A DNA stretch of 64,000 nt, taken from contig CM041465.1 of NCBI GenBank assembly GCA_023213395.1, positions 83,645,741 through 83,709,740 of the forward strand, read 5' to 3'. Position numbers and translations under genes: made by a program. The notes under the pieces are model-generated. The model worked only from the letters and a program-made list of their open reading frames with translations, was not told the DNA's origin and did not search any database. Positions 47,206 to 57,900 of this stretch are shown here, in pieces. Positions within the stretch are counted from its first letter, which is position 1; each line of letters opens with the position of its first letter. The stretch is from Cycas panzhihuaensis (lineage: Eukaryota; Cycadophyta).

Positions 47206-47517
47206 TGAAAGAGGTTAATATATCAAGGTCATTTATGTAGATTAATTAAGTGAACTTAGGATATATTGTTAGCATTAGTCTCTTAGTAAAATGTGCTTTA
47301 TATGCATTTAGATGTAATTTTGGGTATATGTCATTAGGCAGAAAAATCCTAACCCTAATGCTCACCTCAAATAATAAAAGATAAAATCTCAAGGAGAGAG
47401 TCATTATTCATTTTCACCTCCAAGCTTTGCTCTCATATCTTGTTTAATCTATTTTTTATTCTCCATTACCATTATGTACATGTGAGTGATTTATTCCCTA
47501 GATTCATCCTTCCTTTA
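47206..47517 (+). repeat. COP-A 3' LTR
   Basis: 312 bp, starts TGAAAGAGG; the end is CTTTA where CTTCA is expected. It is clearly more diverged from the COP-A 5' LTR than the two COP-B LTRs are from each other. Confidence 0.93.
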
Positions 47518-48449
47518 AGGTTACAGAGGCCCAAGAGTACCTATAATTAGGAGGGACATTACCTGGGAGCTATTGTGCTATTAGATTAGATCCTAGTTAC
47601 CATAAGTAAGATGGCATACACAAGCAAGATGATCAAGTAAACTAATCAATCACCTAAGTAATTGTATAAATATCATATACCAAAATAGCTATAAGAACAT
47701 GATGGAGTGCTAGAGATAGAATATATACCTGACCATACCTATGTGATGGTGTTATGATCCATTCATGGTAGACGAGAAATATTGCCCCCTTGGTAGTAGA
47801 ACCTCATCACTTAGAAGCATTGGATGATGGTGAATATTGTCAACATAATCTTTATTAGTAATGATGTATAGAGCCCATATGTTAGTAACCAATGTGGGTG
47901 GCAAATGCTACGATGGATCGCATAGATAGAAGACGTATGATTGGGTAAGGAGAGGGAGGCATAGCTCATTCAATCCTTAGGGTGCAGAGCCTTAGACCTA
48001 AGACATATATAGGATGATGGGAAAGAGACTTGGGGGTTGTCCATGCTGACACCTAGGTAAGTTGCATGATCCTAAAGAATAATATGGGATCAAAATCCCT
48101 ACAGAAATAAAAGGTAGTATAAGAAAGAAGGGGATGGGAGATGCCCATTACCTTCGCATATAAAATAGACATAATACTAATGTAATCTAAGCATAATATG
48201 AACATGATCTAGAAAGTTGTAGATGTAGCTAAAAAAGTGTGTAAAAGCCATACTGTAGATGGTACGAATGTCAAGTAAAGAAATAAACCTTTGGTCACCA
48301 TAGTTTAGCCTTGTTAGTGGCCTATTTTTAGATGTGTGAGAGTAGTCATAATAAGGAATGGGTGGTAACCCAAAAGCCTATATAAAGGGCCAACCTATTA
48401 GGTTGCCTAGGAAGGATCATTTAGGAGAGGAAGACGATGCTTGAGGATG
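47518..48449. other. Unidentified DNA
   Basis: No motif was recognised on either strand, and frames are short. It may be the 3' part of the minus-strand Tat-type element, but no LTR boundary could be placed. Confidence 0.5.
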
Positions 48450-48840
48450 AAGTAAATGAGGCTATTTACTTCAGAATTTTGATCATGAGGAATATGGCGA
48501 ATGTCCACTACACGAAAAAAAGATAAAAGTGACCTAGTGGTTGAGGTGAGGGATCTCAATCAGGGATAAAGGACTTAGTAAATCTAAGTCAACTGTGATA
48601 CCATGATTTGAGAATCACAAAACAAAATGATGAGGCTATGGTGGAAGCAAAGCACATCAGTGAGGGCCTCTATAAACATAGTGTACTTTGTTTCATTATT
48701 CATGACCTCGGGTAGGTATATCTAGGAATGTATGAGATCATGCTCAGAAGGATCATAGATGATCCAAGTGGCTGCAGAAGGTCCTAGATTGGCATAATTA
48801 CCACCATATATGTAAATGATAAGAGCCATGGCATAGGAAA
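48450..48840 (-). pseudogene. Isolated RNase H domain, Tat/aRNH-like
   Basis: The minus strand reads YGGNYANLGPSAATWIIYDPS, then NNETKYTMFIEALTDVL, FCDSQIMVSQL, and HIPHDQNSEVNSL. These align with the RNase H of the RVT_3 type (FDGG...NPGPSGAGWV, NNEAEYxALIEAL, DSQLMVNQL, IPREQNSEADSLA). The first Asp reads Tyr and the last reads Asn, while the Glu and the DSQ Asp remain, so it is inactive. NNE.EY and DSQ are more like the second RNase H of Tat-type gypsy elements than the LINE RNase H at 14640. No RT or integrase adjoins it directly. Confidence 0.68.
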
Positions 48841-50149
48841 AGAGATAGGACTCGTGAAAGAGTGGGAGAGGAGTGTGTACAGTAAGAGAAAGATGGAGAG
48901 GTGAGGCTTAACTACTCACAATAACTCAAAAAGGTGGTCATAAGAGGATAGGAGAGGCCTACTAGTAGGCTACTAGGCTAGTAGAGGGCTCACCTCATAG
49001 AGGAAGAAGAGTTGTTAAGAAATTAATCCACCCACAAAGTTACAATGTTAGTATAGGACCAACGAGGAGGCTTGATCAAGGGGTAACTCTTGTTAGGAGC
49101 CCCAACGAGCTAAAATGATAGTAAAAATAAATCTAGCATGTCAAAACAGACTTGTGGAATATAGACACTAGTGTCATTTTGGGAAGCTAGAAAAGAGGGA
49201 GGAAAGGGTTCATGGAGGAGGAAAAAAGGGTGCTATAAATACATGAAACAATGGAGAAAATATACATTTAGGAGTGACATTGGGCCTAGGCCCTGAAGAG
49301 ATCAAAGATGAGCCTGAGGAAATGATCTTGGTGGCTTTTCCAAGGCAAAAAAAGGGGGTGGTGCCCTAGAGGGCCATGTGTATAAAAGGAAGGCAAGGGA
49401 TGAAAATGATATTTATTTTCACATGACCTCATACAATTTGGGAGCTCTGTGCCTCTGGCATCTGACTTTATTGCCCAATCATGCACTTACCGGAGGAGAT
49501 CCGGTCATCAGATCGATGCGTAGAGAGAGGCATCGAGCCTAGGAGTGAGAGATGGTGGCATGTAGGCCTAATCTAGTATACCGATCTAAACCCATGCCCT
49601 TCAATTTTAGATTTTGCCATTAATACTTTTGTTACATTTTTGGGCCTTTTGGGACCCATTTGGGGACCCGAAAGGGGTTGAACCAGTGCATTAGGGAGCC
49701 CTAGTCCTAGTGGACTAGTCAAAGCCCATAAAAGATTAAATTTTTTTAATTTTTTGAGTGGAAGGTTGTGGGACCATGAATTTATTTATGATGCTATGAA
49801 CTTTCTCACGAGGCAAAGGCCTGCTTACAGGGCCCATTAAGATATTCACAGTATTGCAAATATATTAGCAGTGCTAGGGGTAATAGCTAGAAAAAAGAAG
49901 AAACTTAGAAATTTTATTAATTTTTGGGTAGTTTTTTCTATTTATGATGGTCTAAGAGAGCTTTTAGTTAGAATAGTGGAGCTTTTAGTTAGTAGAATGG
50001 AGTCTGGGTGACAATAATAAGTTTCTATTTCTTTTATAGCCTATTATTGCAATTGATAACTGTAAGAGCATAGGCAAAGTGATAGTTGAGTTTGTAAATT
50101 TGTTGGACCGACAAGAGAGGACGATACTATGATGTTGTGGGCCCAAGAA
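48841..50149. other. Non-coding DNA with two plus-strand TATA-like boxes
   Basis: No coding similarity was recognised. CTATAAATA (49233-49241) and TATAAAAGG (49381-49389) lie upstream of the plus-strand ORF remnant at 50150. A 14-bp perfect palindrome GCCTACTAGTAGGC is at 48957-48970. Confidence 0.5.
49381..49389 (+). promoter_or_regulatory. Candidate TATA box upstream of antisense ORF
   Basis: TATAAAAGG is a strong TATA consensus on the plus strand, about 0.75 kb before the plant-mobile-domain-like remnant. The functional link is inference. Confidence 0.35.
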
Positions 50150-51720
50150 GATCATTTGGATGCTACAGTATGCATCAGACCAGACCCTCCTAATGGATAT
50201 CATTTCCTACTAGGATCATAGATGCCATGTGTTTGATCTCTCTTAGGTGGGGGGCATCACTATGACTCCTGCAAATGTTAGGAGGATTTTGGGGGTGCCA
50301 GATAAGGGTTCACCAATATCACTATGGACCCTTCCTAGCACAGATGCTACCCATCATAAGGTAGCTAGTTTTTTCACTAGTTAGGGTTGCTAGGAATGGA
50401 GGGGGATACCTCTGAGGATGATTACCATGTACAGGATTCCTCAAGTGAGGAAGATGATTATTTTTGCCATTCTATTATGAGTTTCTTAGAAATAGAACTA
50501 TAGAGACATCCAGAGAGGCTGGATGGCATTGGTCTAGAGATGTGAGCAGGGGATGATCCAAAGATGTGAGTAGGGGGAGTGCTTCGATTGGGATACTTTA
50601 ATAGTAGCCAATCTTACCACCCAGTTAGATTAGATTCATAGAGTTAGATGAGGGGGATTATCATTCTATATACTCCTTCAGTGATGGTTCTTCGACCACT
50701 TCCATGGAGTGGCTCCAATGTCAGGTCCCTATCCCATATCAACTCGCACACTGATGGTGCACATATGGTAGACTCAATTCAAGATCCCAAGGGAGCCAAC
50801 ACATGTTAGGTAGTTGGTAGTAGCTACATGCCTAGACCTCCTCATAATGGGTGACTATATTAGTAATCTATATCATGTCTTCCACTAGGGAAGTGATGTG
50901 GAGGGAGGCAAAGTAGTTGACACTCTTGAGGAGGAGTTAAGTGGTGAGGAGGTAGGTAAGAGAGCTGCTAGCAGAGATTCAGAGGTAGTGGCATCAATTG
51001 TAGTAACAACGGAGGCAATAGTAGCTTTCGGAGGAGGAGAGGTCCTCCAAGCAAAGGAGGAAGAGGGAGGTGATGCACCAGGTGCTCTAGGGGAGAGGAT
51101 GAGATCACAGGTGCAATGTTAGGTGTGGAAACTAAGGACATACCACATATCTTAGGAGGTTAGATATCCTCTCTTACTCTAGCTCTAGCTCCTAGTTCTA
51201 ATCATTTGATTCATTTGATATGCTTTTAGTTTTGATTAATAGTTGGATATACTACTACTGACACCTTGGTATATATGGATCATAGCTAGAGATGACATAA
51301 GAGAGCTAGTAAGGTGGGTGGTGGCCAAGATCTTCCCATAGATATATGAGAAGAGGTAGCCTCCTATCATAACAGAAGATGAGCCTAGGGCAATAGGGAG
51401 GCACACGATAGCTTTTGCTCTACTCGTGAGGGTATGAGATACATGGGCTACAAAAGCCCAAGAGTTATAAGGCAAATTAGGTCAACTACATGCCGAGAGA
51501 GACTAGCTACAGGCACAGGTGGAGGCCTTAGAGTCTCAAGGAGGAGTAATCAGAGATGTAAGAGGTGATATGAGGTTTGTTGTACTTAATGAGAGGCTCT
51601 GAGGATTAGAGAGAGAGAGGGACCTACTATAGGGCAAGAAGGATAGACTCCAAGAGAGGTATGACTAACTAGTTGACCAAATGGCCACTAGGTCCTTATG
51701 TAGTAGGACTTTGATGATGA
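50150..51720 (+). pseudogene. Plant-mobile-domain-like and coiled-coil ORF remnant
   Basis: One frame (positions divisible by 3) carries three blocks. Block 1, about 50160-50370: W-M-L-Q-Y-A-S-D-Q-T-L-L-M-D-I-I-S-Y-stop, then DHRCHVFDLS-stop-VGGITMTPANVRRILGVPDKG. This fits the plant mobile domain pattern (W....F.F..GE.T.TL.D...ILG.P..G). Block 2, about 50898-51120: an acidic Glu/Gly/Ala-rich stretch. Block 3, about 51282-51710: IARDDIRELVRWVVAKIF, then a predicted coiled coil (KLGQLHAERD-stop-LQAQVEALES ... GLERERDLL ... KKDRLQERYD). Most internal stops are TAG or TGA where Trp or Gln is likely. It lies antisense to the Tat-type pol at 52720-55639. Tat and Athila elements are known to carry extra ORFs of this kind, some of them antisense. 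A degraded host gene is the alternative. Confidence 0.6.
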
Positions 51721-52079
51721 CATTGACCTAGAGGTGAGTGAGGGATGAGGTGAGTGAGGTTGGGACCTCACACAGGAGGAGGAGGAGCCTGGGAGGGATG
51801 TGGTCTCTAAGCGAGGAATCAGGCAGGCTAGGGGAGGATGTACCATGAGTATATGGTGGTCTTACATGGCCATTGTACTATAGGCTTAGAGATGGGAAAG
51901 CTTCAGACCTCTAGGGGGTTCTCACTACATGGATGCACGATTGTACCCACCTCTTGTAATGATTTTATCTTCCTTAGGCACATGGTGCCAACACTTGTAT
52001 CATTATTCACTTTGTACATACATAGATGGGGGCTACACCAGTACCCCATTTTGGCATATTATACTTGTTTTGATTATGG

Positions 52080-52110
<31 letters not shown>

Positions 52111-52719
52111 GAGATCATATCATATATTGATTTATATTTATTATGTCATATATATATAAATGCTTATATATAGGATGCTTTCTTTTATATAGCATGCATT
52201 TACACTGGGCATATACAATCACACTACGTAGCAGGGTGGTCTTGCATGGGACTAGGGCGAGGGGATCATGCATGTCCCTCAGATGGGACATGACGACCCT
52301 AATAAGAAAGTAGCATGATGGGTACAAATACCCTAAGGAATAATAAAAGAGGGGGAGGGGGGGATAAGGATTATCCCTAAGGGCTTCTCCAAGTAGTTGC
52401 TTATGCTTAGAAGTAAGACTAAGTTGCATCCTTGGTTGGGACCTAACCATGGATGTGGCATCAAACTAATATGAATGAGAAATCATTGGCATATAAACAA
52501 AGGAAGTGGGTGATTGATCATTGAAGGGAAGAGCAGGTATCTCCTTTGGAAAGGGGTGTGGCTTCTACATCAACACACGAAGTGACCCAAGATCTAAACA
52601 TGCATCATACCCCCAATATGGAGGCATGGTGAAGCATGTAGAAGGTAGTTTAGGGTCATTTTAGAGCGAGTGGGAGGTGCCCACTCTACTCGAGTGTAGA
52701 AGGAATCACACATAGAATT
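51721..52719. other. Spacer between antisense ORF and Tat integrase
   Basis: Contains a (TA)n tract at 52080-52107 and a smaller one near 52150. No coding similarity apart from the possible C-terminal tail of the integrase above about 52690. Confidence 0.6.
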
Positions 52720-53950
52720 TCTTTAAAAATTTATCAGTTATGACCTTGTCAAATTCAAGCCCTTCCAATGTTGCTATCCTGTATACTTCATTGTTGAGGC
52801 TCTTAAGAATAATAAAAGGGCCGACCCATTTGGGGCCAAATTTGGATAGATAGTCATGGAGGTACTATAGTTTGAGGACTTAGTCCCCAAAGTTTAGAGG
52901 GTGAGGACATATATGTTTGTCATACGTCCTTTGCACTTTAGCCTTAGAGGTAAGATTTGCTTGGTAAGCTGCCAAATGTTTCTTATCCAAGGCTTTAAGG
53001 TCTAAGAGGCAAGCCTAGCGACACAACTCCTCATCGATGAGACCCCTAAGGGAGATTCTTAAAGAGGGTATCTTGACTTCTAGGGGTAGGACTACTTTGG
53101 TCCCATATACAAGGGAGAATGAGGTCATTTCCATTATAGTGCAAATAGAAATACGATATGCCCATAGGGCATAATAAAGCTAAAGATGCCAATGTCTTTG
53201 GGATTAGGTAATCATTTTCTTTAAGATGTTGATAAGAGTTTTATTAAATGATTCGATTTGGCTATTGGCCTAGGTGTAGTAAGGAGAGAAGGTCTTGTGA
53301 GATATCTTGAATTTCTTATAAAGTTTGTTTATCTCTTTGTTGTAAAAGAAAGTGTTGTTATCTATGATTAGGATGTCTGGGACTTCAAACTAATAGATAA
53401 TATGCTGGTAAATAAAGGTGGCGATTATCTTTCTAGTAGTAGATAATAATGGGACTACTTTAGCCCATTTGGTAAAGTATTCTATTTTGTTTAAGATAAA
53501 CTTATGTTGCAATGATAAGGGTAGATCGATGACTTTAATGAGGTCTAATCCCAATTGGAAGAAAGGCCATGGGAAGATAATAGGATGGAGGGCCTCGAGA
53601 GATGAGTGAATAATGTTGGTATACTCTTAGCACCTGCAATAATGTTGCACATAGGCATGGGCATCTTTGAAGAGGGACGACTAATAATAACCGATATAGA
53701 GGATCTTTTAGGCCATGGATTAACCCCCAAAATGGCCTCCATAAATACCATTATGATAATCATGAAGAATTTAGTTTACTTTATCATGGTAGATGCAACA
53801 AAGGTGGACTCTGTCAAAGGATCTCTTGTACAACACCTCCTTGATGAGGAAGTATTACCTGGTAATAGCTCTAATGTGTGACTTTACCTTATTGCCAGTG
53901 TTAAGAGGGTATCACTACTAGGTAAGATATTATATGATATCTTAGTACCA
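52720..53950 (-). pseudogene. Tat-type integrase
   Basis: Minus-strand pieces in order: EVLYKRSFD near 53830 (the LYKRSF block before the zinc finger), HNGIYGGHFGG, QHYCRC; then PFFQLGLDLIKVIDLP, KIEYFTKWAKVVPL at about 53490, VPDILIIDNNTFF near 53370 (the second Asp kept within IIDNNT, family ISDNGT), SPYYT-stop-ANSQIESFNKTL near 53270 (the Glu kept), HWHL.LYYALWAYR, and FSLVYGTKVVLPLEVKIPSL near 53085. Stops interrupt at several points. Its C-terminal KFGPKWVGPFIILKSL is near 52850. Confidence 0.87.
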
Positions 53951-55639
53951 TTTACTATTAGCTAGTATGTAGGGAGACAAATACTAGAGGGCCAAGATGG
54001 GTTCATCAAGCAACAAATCATTGACTAGAATGGTGGAGAGGTTTAGGATGGGGATTTTAGCTAGTTGTTTAGTGATCACTATTCCCTTCTTTGATTTTCT
54101 ATTAACAATTTTGAGGTCGTATTCTTGGAGGAGGATAACCCATTCGCCTGTCTTTCCAGTCAAGTTAGATTGGGTTAAAAGATACCTCAATAGATTAGCT
54201 TGAACGATCATGTGGGTAGTGTTTGTGAGAAGGTAATACCTAAAATTCTTGGTTATATGGACTAAGGCTAGACATTCTTTTCTAGTAAGAGGGTAGTTTA
54301 ACTTAGTCACCACCAACATGCGACTGATGAAATATATAGCTCACTTAGTTCTGGAATCATCTTCTTAGGCTAACATGGCTTCCAAGGACTCTTTAGTAGT
54401 TGAGGTATATAGGATGAATGGGTAATCAAAGAGAGGGGGTGCTAGGACAAGGGTGGAGATCAAGACTCTTTTGAGCTCTTAGAATGCTTCCTAGGATTTG
54501 GCAGACCATAAAAATATGGCTCCCTTCTTTAAAAGTTTAGTTAGAGGCTTGGCATTTGTGGTGAAGTCTACCAAGAAATATCTCAAGAAACTCAGCCTAC
54601 CTAAAAATGACTTGATTTAACATTGTATTTTTGGAGGGGGCATATCAAGAACAACTTTGACCTTGTCAAGGTTGATTTAGATTCTTTGTTTGGAGACAAA
54701 GAAACCTAAGAGTTTACTGGAAATCATGGTAAATATGTATTTGAGCAGGTTCAGATTAACATGGTATTTACGACACCTTGTGAAGATAACACATAAATGC
54801 TCAGGGTGATTAGTCCTCTTATAGGAGAGGCCCATCATGTCATCCATGAAAACCTTGAGAGTTTTGTTTATAAGGTCGTGGAAGATTAACTATATTACAC
54901 TTTCATAAGTGGCACCTACATTCTTTAATAAAAAAGATATTACCTTGTATGTAAATGTACCCCATGGGATGGTGAGTATCATCTTGTGATTCTCTTCTAG
55001 GATATTTGTATCTAGTTGTATATAGAGAAGCCATCCATTAAGGACATGACTTTAAAACCTTCCATTTGATTAATGATTTGATTAATAAATAATAAGAAGA
55101 AGTTATCCTTCAAATGTATATTAGTTATGTTCTAAAAATCAATGCAAATTCAGATCATCCCATTTTTCTTAGCGATGGGAACAATGTTTGATACCCACTT
55201 AGGATAATCAATGGAAGTAATTAGCCCTATATCTAGGAGCTTCTCCACTTCTATTTTTATGGTAGTAGAAAGCTTAGAATAGAGAGGGTGTTATTTTTGC
55301 CACACAAGGTGGGCACTCGAAGTGGAGGTGAGGTTATAGATGACAATAAAGGGGTCTATTTCCTTTATGTCTAAATAGTCTAACACGAAGATGTTGTATA
55401 ACTCTTAGAATAAGGGGGTATATTCCTCCATTTTTGTAGGGGTACACTTCACTCCCACCTTAATGACTTCACCAGTAGTAAGGATGATGTCCTTAGTTAT
55501 CCCCACATACATGGCATTCTTGTTAGATATGTTGAATACTTTACAAGTGTTACATAGGTATAGGCATTACACCTGAGCCCCTTTCTGGGGTCTGGGAGAC
55601 CTTTATAGGGTTCTTTGCTAGGGGGTTTGGGGGGCCAAC
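53951..55639 (-). pseudogene. Tat-type RT and RNase H
   Basis: RT begins near 55300 (EVEKLLDIGLI, YPKWVSNIVPIAKKNG), then SLMDGF at about 55035, FMDDMM near 54855-54838 (family YVDDM), and SFLGRLSFLRYF near 54610. RNase H: WAIYFISRMLVVTKLNYPLTRKECLALV (54350-54250), YYLL-NTTHMIVQANLLRYLL, and GEWVILLQEYDLKI, ending near 53984. Relatives of this lineage often have a second RNase H between RNase H and integrase. Here the spacer of about 150 bases is too short for it. Confidence 0.85.
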
Positions 55640-55937
55640 TAAAAAGAGTGGATCTATCCTTCATCTCCATGCACTAAACACAAAGGCAAATATGGGAGCA
55701 AGAGAGACTTGAGAGAAAGAAAGTAGCTCTCACAAAATGAGGAGGTAAGAATGAGCCTCCTCCATTGAGCTTTTACTTTTATATTGAGAGAGGAAGAATT
55801 AGAGTTAGGTGAAATGAAATTACACATAATGCATGTGAATGTGTATTTCACTTAAGTGATCTAATTTAAAGTTCACTTAATACCTTTTTTAGAAATAATC
55901 AACTAATGTAATGACCTTGTGACATTAACCCTTTTCA
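55640..55937 (-). repeat. COP-C 3' LTR
   Basis: 298 bp, aligned end to end with 62943-63240. Element-strand start TGAAAAGGGTTAATG. The polypurine tract AAGGGGAATAT lies just before it, at 55938-55948. Confidence 0.92.
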
Positions 55938-56459
55938 ATATTCCCCTTAATGGTAGAAGGTCATTTCATCCTATTTTATTCTATCCTATGAGGTTTTCGT
56001 TTAAGCCTCTTACAAAGCAAACTACTATGGCACTTTGTGGGAAACCCTCATGGGGAAGAAAACCCATAGATTTACTAATCTACTAACCTAGCTCAGATGG
56101 CTCTTTAAATGAAACCAGATAGCCAATCAATACAATGAATTTTGTAGCTAAAATCTACTAAGTCTCCATATACCATTTGGTCATCCCCCATTCCCTTTTA
56201 GGTTTTCACAGATTTTGATTTTTCAAAATGATACAACCCTTATCCTTTCGTGTCCACAAGGGGTTTTCATGAATGGGATAAAGAAGAGACTTACTTTTGT
56301 CCTTCTGTGCTCACAAGGGATTTTCATGAATAAGACAGAGTATGATGGTCCTATTGTCATCTCTTTTAATCAGTCAAAGATGGAGGACCTAAGGCCAAGC
56401 TTCTTTTAGAACTGTTCAAACTTCACCCTCTTTATTAGTTTGGTGAAGATATCATCCAC
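55938..56459 (-). other. COP-C 3' untranslated region with tandem motif
   Basis: The minus strand shows the paired GAAAACCCCTTGTGG / GAAAATCCCTTGTGAGC motif (about 56260-56275 and 56318-56335), as in COP-A and COP-B. The rest is non-coding. Confidence 0.75.
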
Positions 56460-57900
56460 TTAATATGTTGTGGGGCAGTACTCTAATTGAATTGTGCCAT
56501 CATGAACTAGTTCTCTAATCCTATGGACTTTCGTACTTATATGTTTGGTATGATCATGAAATATAAGATTTTTAGCCATTTGGATTATAGATTGATTATC
56601 CACATGTAAGCTAGTAGAACTTATTTGGGTGGTATTTAATGTATTCAATAATTTTCTAAGTCATATCACCTCCTTGCTTGTCTCAGAAGTAGCAATATAC
56701 TCAACTTCGATGGTTGAGTCTGCAACTATCTTCTACCATCTAGATCTCCATAATATTGGTGTTATTCCAAGAAATGTTACATACCCAGATGTAGATCTTC
56801 CTATGTCTTTATCTTTAGCAAAGTCTGAGTCTGTGTATGTATAAAGTTTAAATTCTGCATTGGGTTCATACAATAGACCATATTTGCTGGTCGTCTTCAG
56901 GTATCTCAACACTCGTGTTATAGTTTGCCAGTGATTTTGATTAGGATTTGTCATGAATCTTGCAAGAATGCTAACAAAGTATGCAATATCTGGCCTTACA
57001 TTGGTAGTATATATGAGACTACCTACAAGTTGCCTATAGAATGTTACGTCTACCTCCCTAATGTCACCATCAGTTGAGAGTTTAATATTATGTTAGATAG
57101 GTGTATCCAATAGTCGAGTACCTTCCAACTGAAACTTTGTTAGAAGATCATTGATATATTTTTCTTGGGAGAGAAATATTTTGCCATTCTTTTGAGTTAC
57201 TTCAATTCCCAAGTAATGTTTCATTAACATGAGGTCAAATAATTTAAAAGTTTTAGCAAGGTCCTTCAGCTGGTTGATTACCTATTTACTAATCCTCATT
57301 ATTAGCATATCATCCATAAAGATTAAGAGGTAAGTGACTTTATCATTTTGGCGCTTAATGAATAATATTGCATTAATATCTTGATAGTCACAAACCTCAT
57401 ATCTAAGTTGTCTCATTATTTCAGACAACTTGGTAAACCAAGCATGAGGGGCTTGCTTTAGGCCATACAAGGACTTCTTAAGCATGCAAACCTTATGCTA
57501 TTGACTAACAATCTCGTATCTTTCTAGCTGAGCCATGTAAATTTATTCTTTAAGGTCCTCATTGAGAAATGTAGTCTTAACATCGAGTTGGTGGATTTTC
57601 CAACTCGATTAAGTAGCCAAGGCTATAAGAGTTCTGATTGTAGGCCACTTGGTTGCAGGAGAAAAGATTTCAGTGTAGTCGATGCCTTCCCTTTGCATGA
57701 ATCCTTTTGCTACCAACCTCGTCTTATCTTTTTCTAGGGTTCCATATAATCTTTACTTGTTTTTTAATACCAATTTATTTTGAACTACCTTTCTTCTAAA
57801 TGGTAGATTAACAAGCTCCCATGTACTGTTCTTAATAAGAGATTGATACTTTTCAGTCATGGAATTTCTCCAAGCTGCATGCTTTACACCTTCTTAGTAT
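56460..57900 (-). pseudogene. COP-C RT and RNase H
   Basis: RT pieces in order: text equivalent to NGTWELVNLP near 57830, [13 protein letters not shown] near 57475, and FMDDML near 57317 (catalytic Asp pair kept, Val to Met before it). RNase H: HWQTITRVLRYLK, YTYTDSDFAKDKDIGRSTSGYVTFLG (56830-56760, with the block lost in COP-B), LHVDNQSIIQM near 56595, and THINTKV-like HISTKVHRIRELVHDG. It ends near 56460. Confidence 0.88.

Larger units (their letters stand above)
32490..47517 (+). mobile_element. Ty1/copia element COP-A (outer, old)
   Basis: A copia element with 311-bp and 312-bp LTRs, split by a younger member of the same family (35862-43318). Its own parts are 32490-35861 and 43324-47517, about 7.6 kb together. 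Order gag, protease, integrase, RT, RNase H is that of Ty1/copia. Candidate target duplications GGGCT (32485-32489) and AGGTT (47518-47522) differ only by two transitions. The coding sequence is much more decayed than in COP-B. Confidence 0.92.

Noticed and set aside
51838-52173. 111-codon plus-strand frame ending in a (TA)n tract
   Set aside because: No domain resemblance, and its end is the microsatellite. It may be read-through from the antisense ORF region but is not supported as a gene.
53418-54203. Plus-strand open frames of 60-90 codons
   Set aside because: They are shadows of the minus-strand Tat integrase and RNase H.
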